Below, one piece after another: positions 54,454 through 63,608 of a DNA stretch of 64,000 bases. Below the pieces are notes generated by a model, which was given only the letters and a program-made list of their open reading frames with translations, did not search any database and had not been told where the DNA came from. Made by a program: the position numbers and the translations under genes. This DNA comes from Rahnella variigena (GTDB lineage: Bacteria > Pseudomonadota > Gammaproteobacteria > Enterobacterales > Enterobacteriaceae): assembly GCF_003610915.1 (NCBI RefSeq), contig NZ_NSDJ01000002.1, positions 1-64,000 on the forward strand, read 5' to 3'. Positions within the stretch are counted from its first letter, which is position 1. The number at the start of each line of letters is the position of its first letter.

Positions 54454-56241
54454 TCAGCGAGCACGGGCCGGATTTTTCCAGCGTACATTGCTCAGGGTTA
54501 CGGCCATCACCGACAGTAACGCCAGCGCGCCTGCCGGGGCGAAAACCGTCCAGCCCGCACGCTCGATATAAGGCATGCCTTCGGCCAGCACGCGTCCCCA
54601 TTCAGGCACCGGCGGCGGTGCGCCAAGCCCGAGAAAACCCAGAGACGCCAGCGCCAGCGCGATGCCGGGTAAACGCAGTAATGCGTGGCGCAGAAGCGGA
54701 CCGGCAAGGGCGGGAAACACATAAAACACATGACGACGAATAGCCCCGACGCCGGAAAGGGGCAGCATCTGCATATAAGGACGCGCGCGGATTTCCGCCA
54801 CCCGCGCGGCGGTGTGAGCTGCCAGCGGCGCCCAGCTGACGGCGGTGACGGCAATGATGGCGCCTCCTGCCGTAGCGCCGTTAAGGGCAGCGACCACTAA
54901 TCCGGCGATCACCGGCGGCAGCGCATTGGCGACTTCAACAGGGCCGGTCATTGCGCGGGGAAACGCACCGGCAATCACCCCAGCGACCAGACAAATCAGC
55001 GAAACTATCAGCGCCTGAAAACAGGTATTGAGTGTGCCGTGCGCCACACGGGCGAGAAGGTCGCGCCCCATCGCGTCCGCGCCAAAAGGCAGGGCGAAAG
55101 ACGGCGGCTGTAACCGTAAATAGTCCGATGCCAGCGGGTCGCGTGGCAAACCGGCGCAGACCATTACAACCAGAATCAACAGGCATAACAGCGGGATCCA
55201 CGGGCGCGATTTTTCCGTGCGATTGGAGGATACCGGAACCGGCACCGCGTTCAGCCTGACGGCGCGCCCCAGCAAGACGATCCGCACCCCTCCGGTTAAC
55301 ATGCCAAAAAGAGACGCCAGTAACAGCAGGATCAGAATTCCGGTCTGTAAGGCCGGTAAATCACCCGCAGCCGCTGCGCCCAGCGTGGCGCGCCCGAGAC
55401 CCGGAATGGCGAACACCTTTTCAACCGCCACTGCGCCGCCGGTCAGGGAAACCAGCACCAGCCCGGTCAGTGGCATTACCCCGGGCAGCGTCCGGCAGAC
55501 AACGGCCAGTGCGGTATGACGGCGTTTAATACCCAGCACGCTCCAGGTCGTCAGCCAGTTTTCTTTAAAGGTTTCGCAGAGCGCATCAGAGTAAATTCGT
55601 CCGAGATACCCGCCAGCCGGAATACCCAGTGCCAGCGAAGGCAGCACTGCGTAATGCCAGCCTTGCCAGCCATAAGGCGGAAAAAGGGAAAGCCAGACCG
55701 CACCGACGATCAGCAGAACTGACGCCAGTAAAAACTCCGGCAGGGCGGTGAAAAGCGCTGCGGTAAAACCCGCCGGGCGGGGCGTTCTGCCCTGTAATCC
55801 GCGCAACATTGTGCCGGCGCACAACAACAGCGCGAGAGTAAAGGCCACGCCCGCGGAGGATGCCATCAGCGTTATTGAAACGCCGGTTGCCTGCAACGTA
55901 CCGGGCAGAACCGGCAATCCCGAAACCCATGACACACCGGCGTCGCCGTGCAGCAAACCGTTCAACCAGTGCGTCAGCGCAAACCACGGCCCATTGTCCA
56001 GCCCGAGCGACTGGCGGATTGCCGACAGTGTTTCTGCCGTGGCTTCCTGCTCGCCGGAACGCGCGCGCAGTAATGACAGCGCCGGATCACCGCCGGACAA
56101 CCACGGCAGCAGACCGGTCAGCACTACTATCGCCGCCAGGGTCAGCAGGCGTGAAATCAGTGGCATCAGTGCTCCGGCGGACTGGCTCATGCGCAGACGG
56201 CTGACACCCGCGCAGGTGCGGCAATACAGAGATTCGCTCAT
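54454..56241 (-). CDS. Fused DppB-DppC-type ABC permease
   Basis: 595 residues in one frame. The N-terminal half (1-330) is a DppB-type permease with SIRQSLGLDNGPW-like spacing (AIRQSLGLDNGP), GDAGVSW and the EAA loop VLGIKRRHTALAVVCR. The C-terminal half (about 346-595) is DppC-type with LPFGADAMGRDLLARV and GVGAIRRHVFYVFPALAG. Usually these are two genes. Start overlaps the binding-protein stop (TGATG). Short SNRTEKSRP linker between halves. Confidence 0.88.
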   Translation of the reverse strand: MSESLYCRTCAGVSRLRMSQSAGALMPLISRLLTLAAIVVLTGLLPWLSGGDPALSLLRARSGEQEATAETLSAIRQSLGLDNGPWFALTHWLNGLLHGDAGVSWVSGLPVLPGTLQATGVSITLMASSAGVAFTLALLLCAGTMLRGLQGRTPRPAGFTAALFTALPEFLLASVLLIVGAVWLSLFPPYGWQGWHYAVLPSLALGIPAGGYLGRIYSDALCETFKENWLTTWSVLGIKRRHTALAVVCRTLPGVMPLTGLVLVSLTGGAVAVEKVFAIPGLGRATLGAAAAGDLPALQTGILILLLLASLFGMLTGGVRIVLLGRAVRLNAVPVPVSSNRTEKSRPWIPLLCLLILVVMVCAGLPRDPLASDYLRLQPPSFALPFGADAMGRDLLARVAHGTLNTCFQALIVSLICLVAGVIAGAFPRAMTGPVEVANALPPVIAGLVVAALNGATAGGAIIAVTAVSWAPLAAHTAARVAEIRARPYMQMLPLSGVGAIRRHVFYVFPALAGPLLRHALLRLPGIALALASLGFLGLGAPPPVPEWGRVLAEGMPYIERAGWTVFAPAGALALLSVMAVTLSNVRWKNPARAR

Positions 56242-57749
56242 CAGCCAGCCTGACTCACACGCTGTGTAGCAGCGTTGATTAGCGTGCGTTCACGCGGGTC
56301 GCGCACGGCGTCACGAATATCAGCCGCTTCGCCCTGAATCACTCGTTCATGCAGTATTGGAATGGCGGCATCAGTTGAGAGGATCAGGTTTTCAGCCCGC
56401 ATAATGGCCTCACGGCGCGCATTGCCTGCCGGAATGGCAGCGGCTTTTTGCAACGCCTGGTCGATTTCAGGGCGACAAAGTTGCGCGATGTTAAACGAAC
56501 CTTTGCAGGCGAAATCGCTGTACATGTAGGCCACCGGATCGCCGGAATCAAGTACTGTCGCACGCGATAAAATAAACGCATCGAACTTACCTGCCAGCGC
56601 ATCAGATTCGATTTGTGAATACTCGCGAACCACCTGATTGACGGTAAAACCGGCCGCCGTCAGCTGCTGCGCCAGATACACCGCCACTTCCGGCAGTTCG
56701 GCGCGGTCACTGAATGTCGCTAATGTGATGGTTTCACCGGCAGGTTTAGCAGCAGTAACAGGATCGCTCACCGGCTGGCGCAATTCTGCCGCCCACGGCA
56801 GCGCCGGGCCGAGCAAACCCTGCGCCACGTCGGCACGTTTTTCGTAGACGTTATCCACCAGTTGCTGACGGTTAATCGCGTCGCGCACGGCGGCACGCAA
56901 TGCCGCATCCTGCATCACGCCGGATTTCGTATTGAGATACAGCGTGTTGGTGCGCGGCATGGGCACTTCGTGGATTAAACGCTGGTCGAGCAACGGTGCC
57001 TGTGAAACCGGAATAGCTTCCACAATATCCGCTGAACCGGTACGTAACGCTGCTCCCCGCGCGGTGCCATCCGGCACAAAACTGACGTCGATGCCGCTGG
57101 CTTTAGCCTGTTTCCCCCAGTAACCGGCGAAACGCTCGAGTCTGGCGCTGCTGGTGCCGTTGACCTGCACCAGTTCAAAGGGGCCGGAACCGGTATGACG
57201 CGGGTTAACCGTGCCATCCGCGCTGTAGGCTTTTTTTGAAAGGATGGCCAGCTGCGGGCTGGAAAGTCGCTGTGGCAACAACGGATCGGGTTGCGCGGTG
57301 GTGACGATAACGGCCAGCTGACCGTCCGCTTCAGCGGTCAGTTGCACGCCATCCAGAATGCGTGGTTTTGGCGCAGCTTGTGCGGCGACGGTCAGCGCAT
57401 TTACCACCGTGGCGGCATCAAGCGCGCTGCCATCATGGAATTTTACCTCCGGGCGTAACTCAAACCGCCAGCGGTTATCGCCGGTTTGCTGCCAGTTTGT
57501 CGCCAGCGCCGGTTTCGCTTCACCCATTTTATCAAGCACCACCAGCGTTTCTGCTGTGCTCCAGCGCGAGAGTTTAAACGCATCGTCGCTGAGCGGCGTC
57601 AGGCCGGAACGTGGCGGTTGTAACATCGCCAGCCGCAGGCGCTGATCGACACTTTGTTGGGGAGTTTTATCGGCTTCATTGAAGCAACCGGTCAGTAATA
57701 GCGCAGCAGAAAGCAGCCCGGCCAGCGGGCTTACACGTAACAGAGACAT
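56241..57749 (-). CDS. Lipoprotein ABC substrate-binding protein, family 5
   Basis: ATG 57749 (AAGGAA upstream) gives 502 residues. Lipobox LLTGC at Cys22. SBP_bac_5 blocks: LRLAMLQPPRSGLTPLSDDAF, LATNWQQTGDNRWRFELRPEV, KFHDGSALDAATVVNAL, RHTGSGPFELVQVNG. Anchored lipoprotein rather than soluble, unusual in a Gram-negative. Ligand unknown. Confidence 0.85.
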   Translation of the reverse strand: MSLLRVSPLAGLLSAALLLTGCFNEADKTPQQSVDQRLRLAMLQPPRSGLTPLSDDAFKLSRWSTAETLVVLDKMGEAKPALATNWQQTGDNRWRFELRPEVKFHDGSALDAATVVNALTVAAQAAPKPRILDGVQLTAEADGQLAVIVTTAQPDPLLPQRLSSPQLAILSKKAYSADGTVNPRHTGSGPFELVQVNGTSSARLERFAGYWGKQAKASGIDVSFVPDGTARGAALRTGSADIVEAIPVSQAPLLDQRLIHEVPMPRTNTLYLNTKSGVMQDAALRAAVRDAINRQQLVDNVYEKRADVAQGLLGPALPWAAELRQPVSDPVTAAKPAGETITLATFSDRAELPEVAVYLAQQLTAAGFTVNQVVREYSQIESDALAGKFDAFILSRATVLDSGDPVAYMYSDFACKGSFNIAQLCRPEIDQALQKAAAIPAGNARREAIMRAENLILSTDAAIPILHERVIQGEAADIRDAVRDPRERTLINAATQRVSQAG

Positions 57750-57762
57750 CAAAAATTCCTTG

Positions 57763-59001
57763 TCAGATTGCGGGAGGAGGCAGGCGGCGGCAGATTCGCC
57801 ACATCGCCAGCGCACTTAAAAAGGGAACCGCCGCCAGCGCCAGCCACGGAATGACCGCGGCGGGTGATGGGGTTAGCGCGTTATCAAGCAGGCCGCCGAG
57901 CAGGAAATTGCCCGCCAGCACCGCAATGCCGCCCATCGAAGAGAGCGCACCGTAATGCGCACCGAGATTATGTTGCCCGGCAAAGCGTGGGATCAGATCC
58001 ATCCCGACCGGCACAATCAGCATCTGGCCGACAGTCAGCAGGGTGATCAGCAACACGGATGGAAGCAGCCGCAGCCAGCCCTGGGGCGGGATCGTCCAGG
58101 CGAACAGCGCGACAGCGACAAATGCGGCAGAGAGCAATCCGAAGCCCGCAGGCAAAATCCGTGCGGCACCCATCCGGCGGGCAAAACGCGCCAGCGGCAT
58201 TTGCAGTACGATCACCAGAACCGAAGCCAGGACGAACAATGGCCCGAGATCTTGCTCACTGCCGCCAGAACGGCGCAGTTCAACCGGCAGTGCCAGATAG
58301 AGCTGGTTGTAGCTGAACAGGTACGCGCTATAGGCGATGATAAAAGCCACAAAACGCGGCTGACGGAACGTCTCCCACCACTGCACAATTTTCAATTCTG
58401 TGGCGCGTTTTGGCGTGGCGGGCAGGGTGAAAAACAGCACCAGCAGCGCAATCAGAAACAGTCCGGAACCGGCCAGCGCTACCGGCTGAAAACCGTATCC
58501 GGAAAGCAGGGAGCCTAGCAGCGGCCCAAGCACGGCCCCCAGTTCGGCACATACTGCTGACAGAGCAAACCATTCGGCGCGGCTGCGTTTTCCGGCTTTT
58601 TCGCTGTGGGTTCCGGCCTGCGCCAGTAGGGCTTCAATGGAAGGGGAAAACAGCGCGCCACCGACACCGGTCAGGCAGGCACCGAGGATCACGGGTGCCA
58701 GCGTGTCGGAAAGTCCGAGCAGCAGGAAACCGGCGATGCGCACCACGCAACCGAGCAGAATAATGAGACGTGCGCCGTAGCGATCTGATAACGCGCCGCC
58801 GAGTAAAAACATCCCTTGTTGTGAGAACGTCCGCAGACCCAGCACCAGCCCGATCGCCCAGCCGGAAAGCAGTAAATCATCGCGAAGAAAAATCGCCAGA
58901 AATGGCACGACAGCATAAAAGCCAATATTAAACACCAGACTGCTGGCAAGCAGCAGCGGCGGTTTGGGCGCAGAAGGGCGCGCAATAAAACGGGTCAGCA
59001 T
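57763..59001 (-). CDS. MFS transporter inside the ABC operon
   Basis: 412 residues, 12 helices, DHA1-type (MdtH-like): FNIGFYAVVPFLAIFL, LGLRTFSQQGMFLLGGALSDRYGARL (motif A) and a C-terminal RICRRLPPPA. It lies between the ATPase gene (4-bp gap) and the binding-protein gene (13-bp gap), so it is part of the operon. A probable exporter. Confidence 0.85.
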   Translation of the reverse strand: MLTRFIARPSAPKPPLLLASSLVFNIGFYAVVPFLAIFLRDDLLLSGWAIGLVLGLRTFSQQGMFLLGGALSDRYGARLIILLGCVVRIAGFLLLGLSDTLAPVILGACLTGVGGALFSPSIEALLAQAGTHSEKAGKRSRAEWFALSAVCAELGAVLGPLLGSLLSGYGFQPVALAGSGLFLIALLVLFFTLPATPKRATELKIVQWWETFRQPRFVAFIIAYSAYLFSYNQLYLALPVELRRSGGSEQDLGPLFVLASVLVIVLQMPLARFARRMGAARILPAGFGLLSAAFVAVALFAWTIPPQGWLRLLPSVLLITLLTVGQMLIVPVGMDLIPRFAGQHNLGAHYGALSSMGGIAVLAGNFLLGGLLDNALTPSPAAVIPWLALAAVPFLSALAMWRICRRLPPPAI

Positions 59002-59005
59002 CCGG

Positions 59006-59821
59006 TTATCCGTTAACGATCAAAGGTAAATGAGGTATGGCGTTGAGTAACTGCCGCGTATGAGTATGGTCCGGCGAACGCAAAACGTCCTGCGTGGCGC
59101 GGTCTTCTACAATCTCACCGCCGTGCATCACCAGCAGACGGTCGCATAAACCGGCGACCATCGAAATATCATGTGTCACCATCAGCAGGCCCATGCCATT
59201 TTGCTGCGTCACCTGTTGCAGCAGCTGTTTGACCTGCGCACGCAGCGGCAGATCCAGCCCGCTGACCGGCTCATCAGCCACCAGAAATTGCGGGCGGATC
59301 GCCAGCGCACGGGCAATCGCCACACGCTGCGCCTGTCCGCCGGAAAGCTCACCTGCCGTCCGGGAGGTGAGAGTGTCGCTGAGACTCACCTGCGCCATCA
59401 CATCGCTGACCCGCAAACGAATATCGCCTTCAAAACCCAGACGTTTCAGCGGTTCGGCAATAATCTGACCGATCGTCTGCGCAGGTGGCAATGAGCCTGC
59501 AGGATCCTGCGGAATATACTGCACGCACCGCCGGTATTCCCGCAAAGAACGTGCTGAGCCCGGGCGGATTTCTGTACCCGCGCAATACACTTTTCCGCTG
59601 TCGGGTGCTTCGAGCGCCAGAAGAATTTTCAGCAGGGAAGACTTACCGCAGCCGGAGGCACCCACCAGTCCGAGAGTTTCGTGGCGGCTTACGCGTAGCG
59701 ACAAATGCTCAAACAGCGTCTTGTGCTGTCTGCGCCAGAAGGCACGTGGTAGCGCATGATGACGGCTGACGTTATGCAGATGCAAAAAGGGTTCGGTGAC
59801 CAGATGCAGTGGAATTTCCAT
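59006..59821 (-). CDS. ABC importer ATPase, DppF-like
   Basis: 271 residues from ATG 59821, which shares its A with the preceding TGA. Walker A GASGCGKSS, QDPAGSLPPAQTIGQIIAEPL, signature LSGGQAQR and Walker B FLVADEPVSGLD. Confidence 0.87.
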   Translation of the reverse strand: MEIPLHLVTEPFLHLHNVSRHHALPRAFWRRQHKTLFEHLSLRVSRHETLGLVGASGCGKSSLLKILLALEAPDSGKVYCAGTEIRPGSARSLREYRRCVQYIPQDPAGSLPPAQTIGQIIAEPLKRLGFEGDIRLRVSDVMAQVSLSDTLTSRTAGELSGGQAQRVAIARALAIRPQFLVADEPVSGLDLPLRAQVKQLLQQVTQQNGMGLLMVTHDISMVAGLCDRLLVMHGGEIVEDRATQDVLRSPDHTHTRQLLNAIPHLPLIVNG

Positions 59822-60636
59822 CAGACTGCAACCCCGCAAAGTGACGCAGCATTCTGATGCAGCATGGCGGCCTGTCTGGCGGCGTGAACCAGTTGTCTGG
59901 AATACGGATGTTGCGGGCGGCTGAGCAACTGCGACATCGCGGCAGATTCCACCAGAACACCGTTTTCCATCACCAGTGCGCGCTCGCATAATTGCGCGGC
60001 GACGGCGATATCGTGGGTGATAAACAGCAGCGCACGTGAAGGGCGGGCAAAACAGGCTGTACGTATGGCCTGCAAAACCTGATGTTGAGTTAACACATCC
60101 AGCGCGGTCGTCGGCTCGTCCGCCACCAGCAACGCTGCGCGAGATTGCATCGCCAGCGCAAGGCACAAACGCTGGCGCTGACCACCGGAAAGTTCAGCCG
60201 GATAACGTGAAGAGAGTCGCGCAATATCGCCCAACCCCACGGCGTCCAGCATGGCGTGAATCTCATCCGCGCTCGCAGCGGGCAGGGCGAGGCGCAGCTG
60301 TTTTCCAAGTGTCATCAGCGGGTTGAGTGCAGCGGAAGAATCCTGAAAAACCGTGGCGACACGGCTGTACGCGCAACGTGATACCGGCGGTTTGCCGCAA
60401 ACTTCTGCGCCATTCACCCGGATACTACCACTGAGATCCGCGCCTGCGGGCGCTGTGCCAGTGATCGCCCTGGCGGTCAGAGATTTGCCTGAGCCGGAAG
60501 CGCCGAGCAGACAAACGCGCTCGCCTGCGTTGATGCTGAAGGTCAAACCGGAAATACGGTTTTCACCGGCGAGCCGCAGTGTCAGTCCTTCAACCACCAG
60601 AACCGGCTCATTGTTTTGTGTTTTGTCTAGCGTCAT
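59821..60636 (-). CDS. ABC importer ATPase, DppD-like, first gene of the operon
   Basis: I start at ATG 60636 (271 residues, MTLDKTQNNEP); an ATG at 60732 with a longer leader is possible because neither has a clean RBS. Walker A GASGSGKSL, signature LSGGQRQR, Walker B LLVADEPTTALD. Confidence 0.85.
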   Translation of the reverse strand: MTLDKTQNNEPVLVVEGLTLRLAGENRISGLTFSINAGERVCLLGASGSGKSLTARAITGTAPAGADLSGSIRVNGAEVCGKPPVSRCAYSRVATVFQDSSAALNPLMTLGKQLRLALPAASADEIHAMLDAVGLGDIARLSSRYPAELSGGQRQRLCLALAMQSRAALLVADEPTTALDVLTQHQVLQAIRTACFARPSRALLFITHDIAVAAQLCERALVMENGVLVESAAMSQLLSRPQHPYSRQLVHAARQAAMLHQNAASLCGVAV

Positions 60637-60748
60637 CCCTGAACCCGTCCACTCAGGCGTTTTGTGATATGTGATAACATAACAAATTGTGTCAATTTGA
60701 TGCAAAAGGTTTTGTGTTTTTTTCTCTGTCATCTTCTTGCGTCCTGCA

Positions 60749-60784
60749 TTTTTTTGCCCGTTGCAAAAACAACAGGGCAAAAAA
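60749..60784. terminator. Terminator-like hairpin between divergent operons
   Basis: TTTTTTTGCCCGTTG faces CAACAGGGCAAAAAA around a CAAAAA loop, one bulged base. It looks like a two-way terminator, yet lies between two divergent operons (start codons 60636 and 60901). It could be an attenuator in one leader, or a relic terminator. Confidence 0.6.
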
Positions 60785-60900
60785 GTCCTCCACCTGCACA
60801 ACCCTGAGCAACAGCCTTTCAGAAGCAGAATGTTAGGTTAAATGCATCTTTTTTCGGCCGCCTTCCGTAAGCCGGCATCCTGAGTAAAGGTGTTGAAATA

Positions 60901-62637
60901 ATGGCGAGTTATTTTTTCTCCAGCCCGCGCGTGTACTTTGGCGACGGCGCCCTCATGGCATTAAACAGCCTGATTAATATGAAAGTGGCGATTGTCACCG
61001 ATGAATTTATGGTGACGTCAGGTAAGGTCGCGTATCTGACGGAACAGATGCCGCAGGCCACGATATCGGTGTATGGCAAGGTCAGGCCAGATCCGTGCAC
61101 GGAAATTTTGCAGGAAGGCGCAGCACAGTTTAAAGCCTTCCGGCCACAGGTGATTATTGCACTGGGCGGCGGGTCTTCGCTGGATGCTGCCAAAGGCATC
61201 AAAGTGACGCTGGAAGACTACTATCAGCAGACCGATTCTCAGCAATATGACATCGAACTGATCGCCATTCCGACGACCAGCGGTTCCGGTTCGGAAGTGA
61301 CGTCCTATGCGATTATTTCTGACCCGCAGAATGGCCGCAAATACCCGCTGGTTTCGCAGGCACTCGTACCGGATACCGCCATTCTTGATCCGCAACTGGT
61401 GCTGAGTGTACCGCGACATATCGCGGTAGATACCGGAATGGACGTGCTGACTCATGCCATCGAAGCACTGGTTTCAACCGGCGCTAATGATTTCAGTGAT
61501 GCGCTGGCCGAAAAAGCCATCGCCCTGACGTGGCAGCATTTGCCGCAGATTTATGAGGATGATAAAGACGTCGCGGCGCGGACTCATATGCATAACGCTT
61601 CCTGTATGGCGGGCATGGCGTTTAACTCGGCCGGCCTTGGGCTGGTGCATGGCATGGCACACGCCATCGGCGGGATGTTGCATATTCCTCATGGTAAAAT
61701 TAATGCCATGGTGTTGCCTTTAGTCACCGAATTTAACGCCGCGCATGCCTCGCCTGAAACGACCCGCCGTTACTGTCTGTGCGCCCAAATTATGGGTATC
61801 GCAACTGCTGATCCACAAGACATGATTTCACAACTGGTGGAGTGCCTCCGACAGCTAAACCGGCAATTTGGTATCCCCTGCAGCTTAAAAGAACTCGGTA
61901 CGGATCTGGCCGCATATGAAACGATGCGCCCCTTGCTGACACAGGCCGTGCTGGCCGATGGTTGCACCGCTTCCAATCCCTATACGCCTTGTGCGCAGAG
62001 TATTGACCTGCTGCTTTCCTGCATCGCTGAAACCGGCGAATACCGCGCACTGAAGTTTGCTGTGCCAGTCGGTATTTCTAACCGCCACGTGCATTTGTGC
62101 CGTGAAGATATGGATGTGTTGTTCGGATATGGCTCGACGCTGACGCGCCTGAAAGCGGTTAAACAACCCGGTCAGTTTGCTGCGGAAGAGACCGTTACCT
62201 TGCGTACGCCCAAGGGTGATATTGCCAATGTGCGGGTGCTCGGGCCGCTGCGCAGCGTCACGCAGATTGAAATTTCAGTGGCCGACAGTTTTGCGCTGGG
62301 CGTCAAAGCGCCGGTGAGAATGTCAGGTGATCTGGAAAATTCGCCAGGTATCGAGCTGGTCGGGCCGAAAGGACAAGTCAGCAAACCGCACGGGACCATT
62401 GTGGCCTGGCGACACATTCATATCTCCCCGCAGGAAGCAGAACGCCACGGTTTGCGCGATGGCATGGAAATCGATTTGCAGGCACAGGGCCAGCGGGCGG
62501 GCATTCTGAGCCATGTGCTGGTGCGGGTCAGTGCGGATGCAGTGCCGGAATTGCATATCGATGTGGAAGAAGCCAACGGCCTGGGGCTGCGCAACGGCGA
62601 CCTGCTGTTTCGGACCGGCAAGGTGACGCACCCATGA
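60901..62637 (+). CDS. Iron alcohol dehydrogenase fused to PduL-type phosphotransacylase
   Basis: 578 residues. Residues 1-380 are a PduQ/EutG-type group III alcohol dehydrogenase: GGGSSLDAAKG (89-99) and metal ligands Asp181, His185, His250 and His264. Residues 384-578 are a PduL domain: VPVGISNRHVHLC (388-400), WRHIHISPQEA and LHIDVEEANG (551-560) with the two zinc HxH pairs. Together they would interconvert an acyl-phosphate pool and recycle NADH/CoA inside a microcompartment. Precedes flavoprotein and vertex genes. No N-terminal encapsulation peptide precedes the PduL half. Confidence 0.9.
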   Translation: MASYFFSSPRVYFGDGALMALNSLINMKVAIVTDEFMVTSGKVAYLTEQMPQATISVYGKVRPDPCTEILQEGAAQFKAFRPQVIIALGGGSSLDAAKGIKVTLEDYYQQTDSQQYDIELIAIPTTSGSGSEVTSYAIISDPQNGRKYPLVSQALVPDTAILDPQLVLSVPRHIAVDTGMDVLTHAIEALVSTGANDFSDALAEKAIALTWQHLPQIYEDDKDVAARTHMHNASCMAGMAFNSAGLGLVHGMAHAIGGMLHIPHGKINAMVLPLVTEFNAAHASPETTRRYCLCAQIMGIATADPQDMISQLVECLRQLNRQFGIPCSLKELGTDLAAYETMRPLLTQAVLADGCTASNPYTPCAQSIDLLLSCIAETGEYRALKFAVPVGISNRHVHLCREDMDVLFGYGSTLTRLKAVKQPGQFAAEETVTLRTPKGDIANVRVLGPLRSVTQIEISVADSFALGVKAPVRMSGDLENSPGIELVGPKGQVSKPHGTIVAWRHIHISPQEAERHGLRDGMEIDLQAQGQRAGILSHVLVRVSADAVPELHIDVEEANGLGLRNGDLLFRTGKVTHP

Positions 62638-63320
62638 ATACGCCGGAGCTTCAGCGTTTGTCACGGCTGATTGATAAGTCGATTGCCGAGCTGCTGGTGC
62701 GCAAACGTGCGGCACGCAATGCAGGACGCAAAACCGTGCGCGTGGTGATCACCGGCAGCGATCTGAATACCTTGCCACAGACTCTGAAAAGCCTGCGGGC
62801 GCTTGAATCTGCCGGTTATGATCTCCGGGTGATGTTTTCACACAGCGCCGGACAATCCGGCCTGAAATCTGCGTTACTCTCTGAAATTCAATCGGTTAGC
62901 GGTACCGATGAGTTTTCAACGCTGACCGACGACAGCCTGTATTTGCCGGCGCTTTCCACCAACAGCCTGAGCAAAATTGCGCTGGGGTTACGCGATAACC
63001 TCGCGACTACGCAGGTTTTTCACGCGCTCAGCTTAAATACGCCGGTGATTGTCACACTCAATTCCAAACTGCTGCATCTCAGTGACAGTGCGTTTACGCC
63101 GCCGCTGCAGGCCCGGCTGAATGATTATGTTGATTCGCTCAGGCAATACGGCATTGCGATAAAAGGCCTTGAAGACACTGCCTGCCAAAAGCGACTAATC
63201 ACACTGAATGATATCCGTCTTCATCACACCAGCGGCTTGCTGCGCATTGGCCGTAACACGCTGATTACCCCCGCTGCGCAAGATGAAATTCGCCGACAGA
63301 ACATCACCGTGATCCGGTGA
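62634..63320 (+). CDS. Microcompartment-associated flavoprotein
   Basis: 228 residues, overlapping the previous stop (ATGA). A basic helical start (LIDKSIAELLVRKRAARN) precedes a flavoprotein (PF02441-like) Rossmann core: VRVVITGSDLNTLPQTLKSL, YDLRVMFSHSAGQS, HALSLNTPVIVTLN. This family recurs in microcompartment loci; the reaction is unknown. Confidence 0.7.
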   Translation: MNTPELQRLSRLIDKSIAELLVRKRAARNAGRKTVRVVITGSDLNTLPQTLKSLRALESAGYDLRVMFSHSAGQSGLKSALLSEIQSVSGTDEFSTLTDDSLYLPALSTNSLSKIALGLRDNLATTQVFHALSLNTPVIVTLNSKLLHLSDSAFTPPLQARLNDYVDSLRQYGIAIKGLEDTACQKRLITLNDIRLHHTSGLLRIGRNTLITPAAQDEIRRQNITVIR

Positions 63321-63332
63321 ACCGGAGGAATT

Positions 63333-63599
63333 ATGTATCTGGCAAAAGTGACCGGCGCGCTGGTCTCGACCACCAAACACGTCTCGTTAAACGGGGCCAA
63401 ATTACTGATGGTTGCGCGGCTGGATGAGCATTACCAGCCCACCGGCAGCGCCCAGGTGGCGGTGGATTTCGTCGGGGCAGGCAATGGCGAAATCGTCATT
63501 ATCTCCACCGGCAGTTCGGCGCGCATGAGCAACAGCAAAGAGCATTCTGTGATTGATGCAGCCGTGGTTGGCATCGTCGATCCGCAAGATCTGTCTTAA
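63333..63599 (+). CDS. Microcompartment vertex protein, EutN/CcmL/PduN family
   Basis: 88 residues. MYLAKVTGALVSTTKH, LDEHYQPTGSAQVAVDFVGAG and the STGSSAR...DAAVVGIVD close match the pentameric shell vertex. A GGAGGAATT site precedes. This gene marks the locus as a bacterial microcompartment operon. Confidence 0.93.
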   Translation: MYLAKVTGALVSTTKHVSLNGAKLLMVARLDEHYQPTGSAQVAVDFVGAGNGEIVIISTGSSARMSNSKEHSVIDAAVVGIVDPQDLS

Positions 63600-63608
63600 G
63601 GAAACGCC

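Noticed and set aside
60640..60748. A sigma-54 promoter for the microcompartment operon
   Set aside because: No TGGCAC-N5-TTGC spacing.
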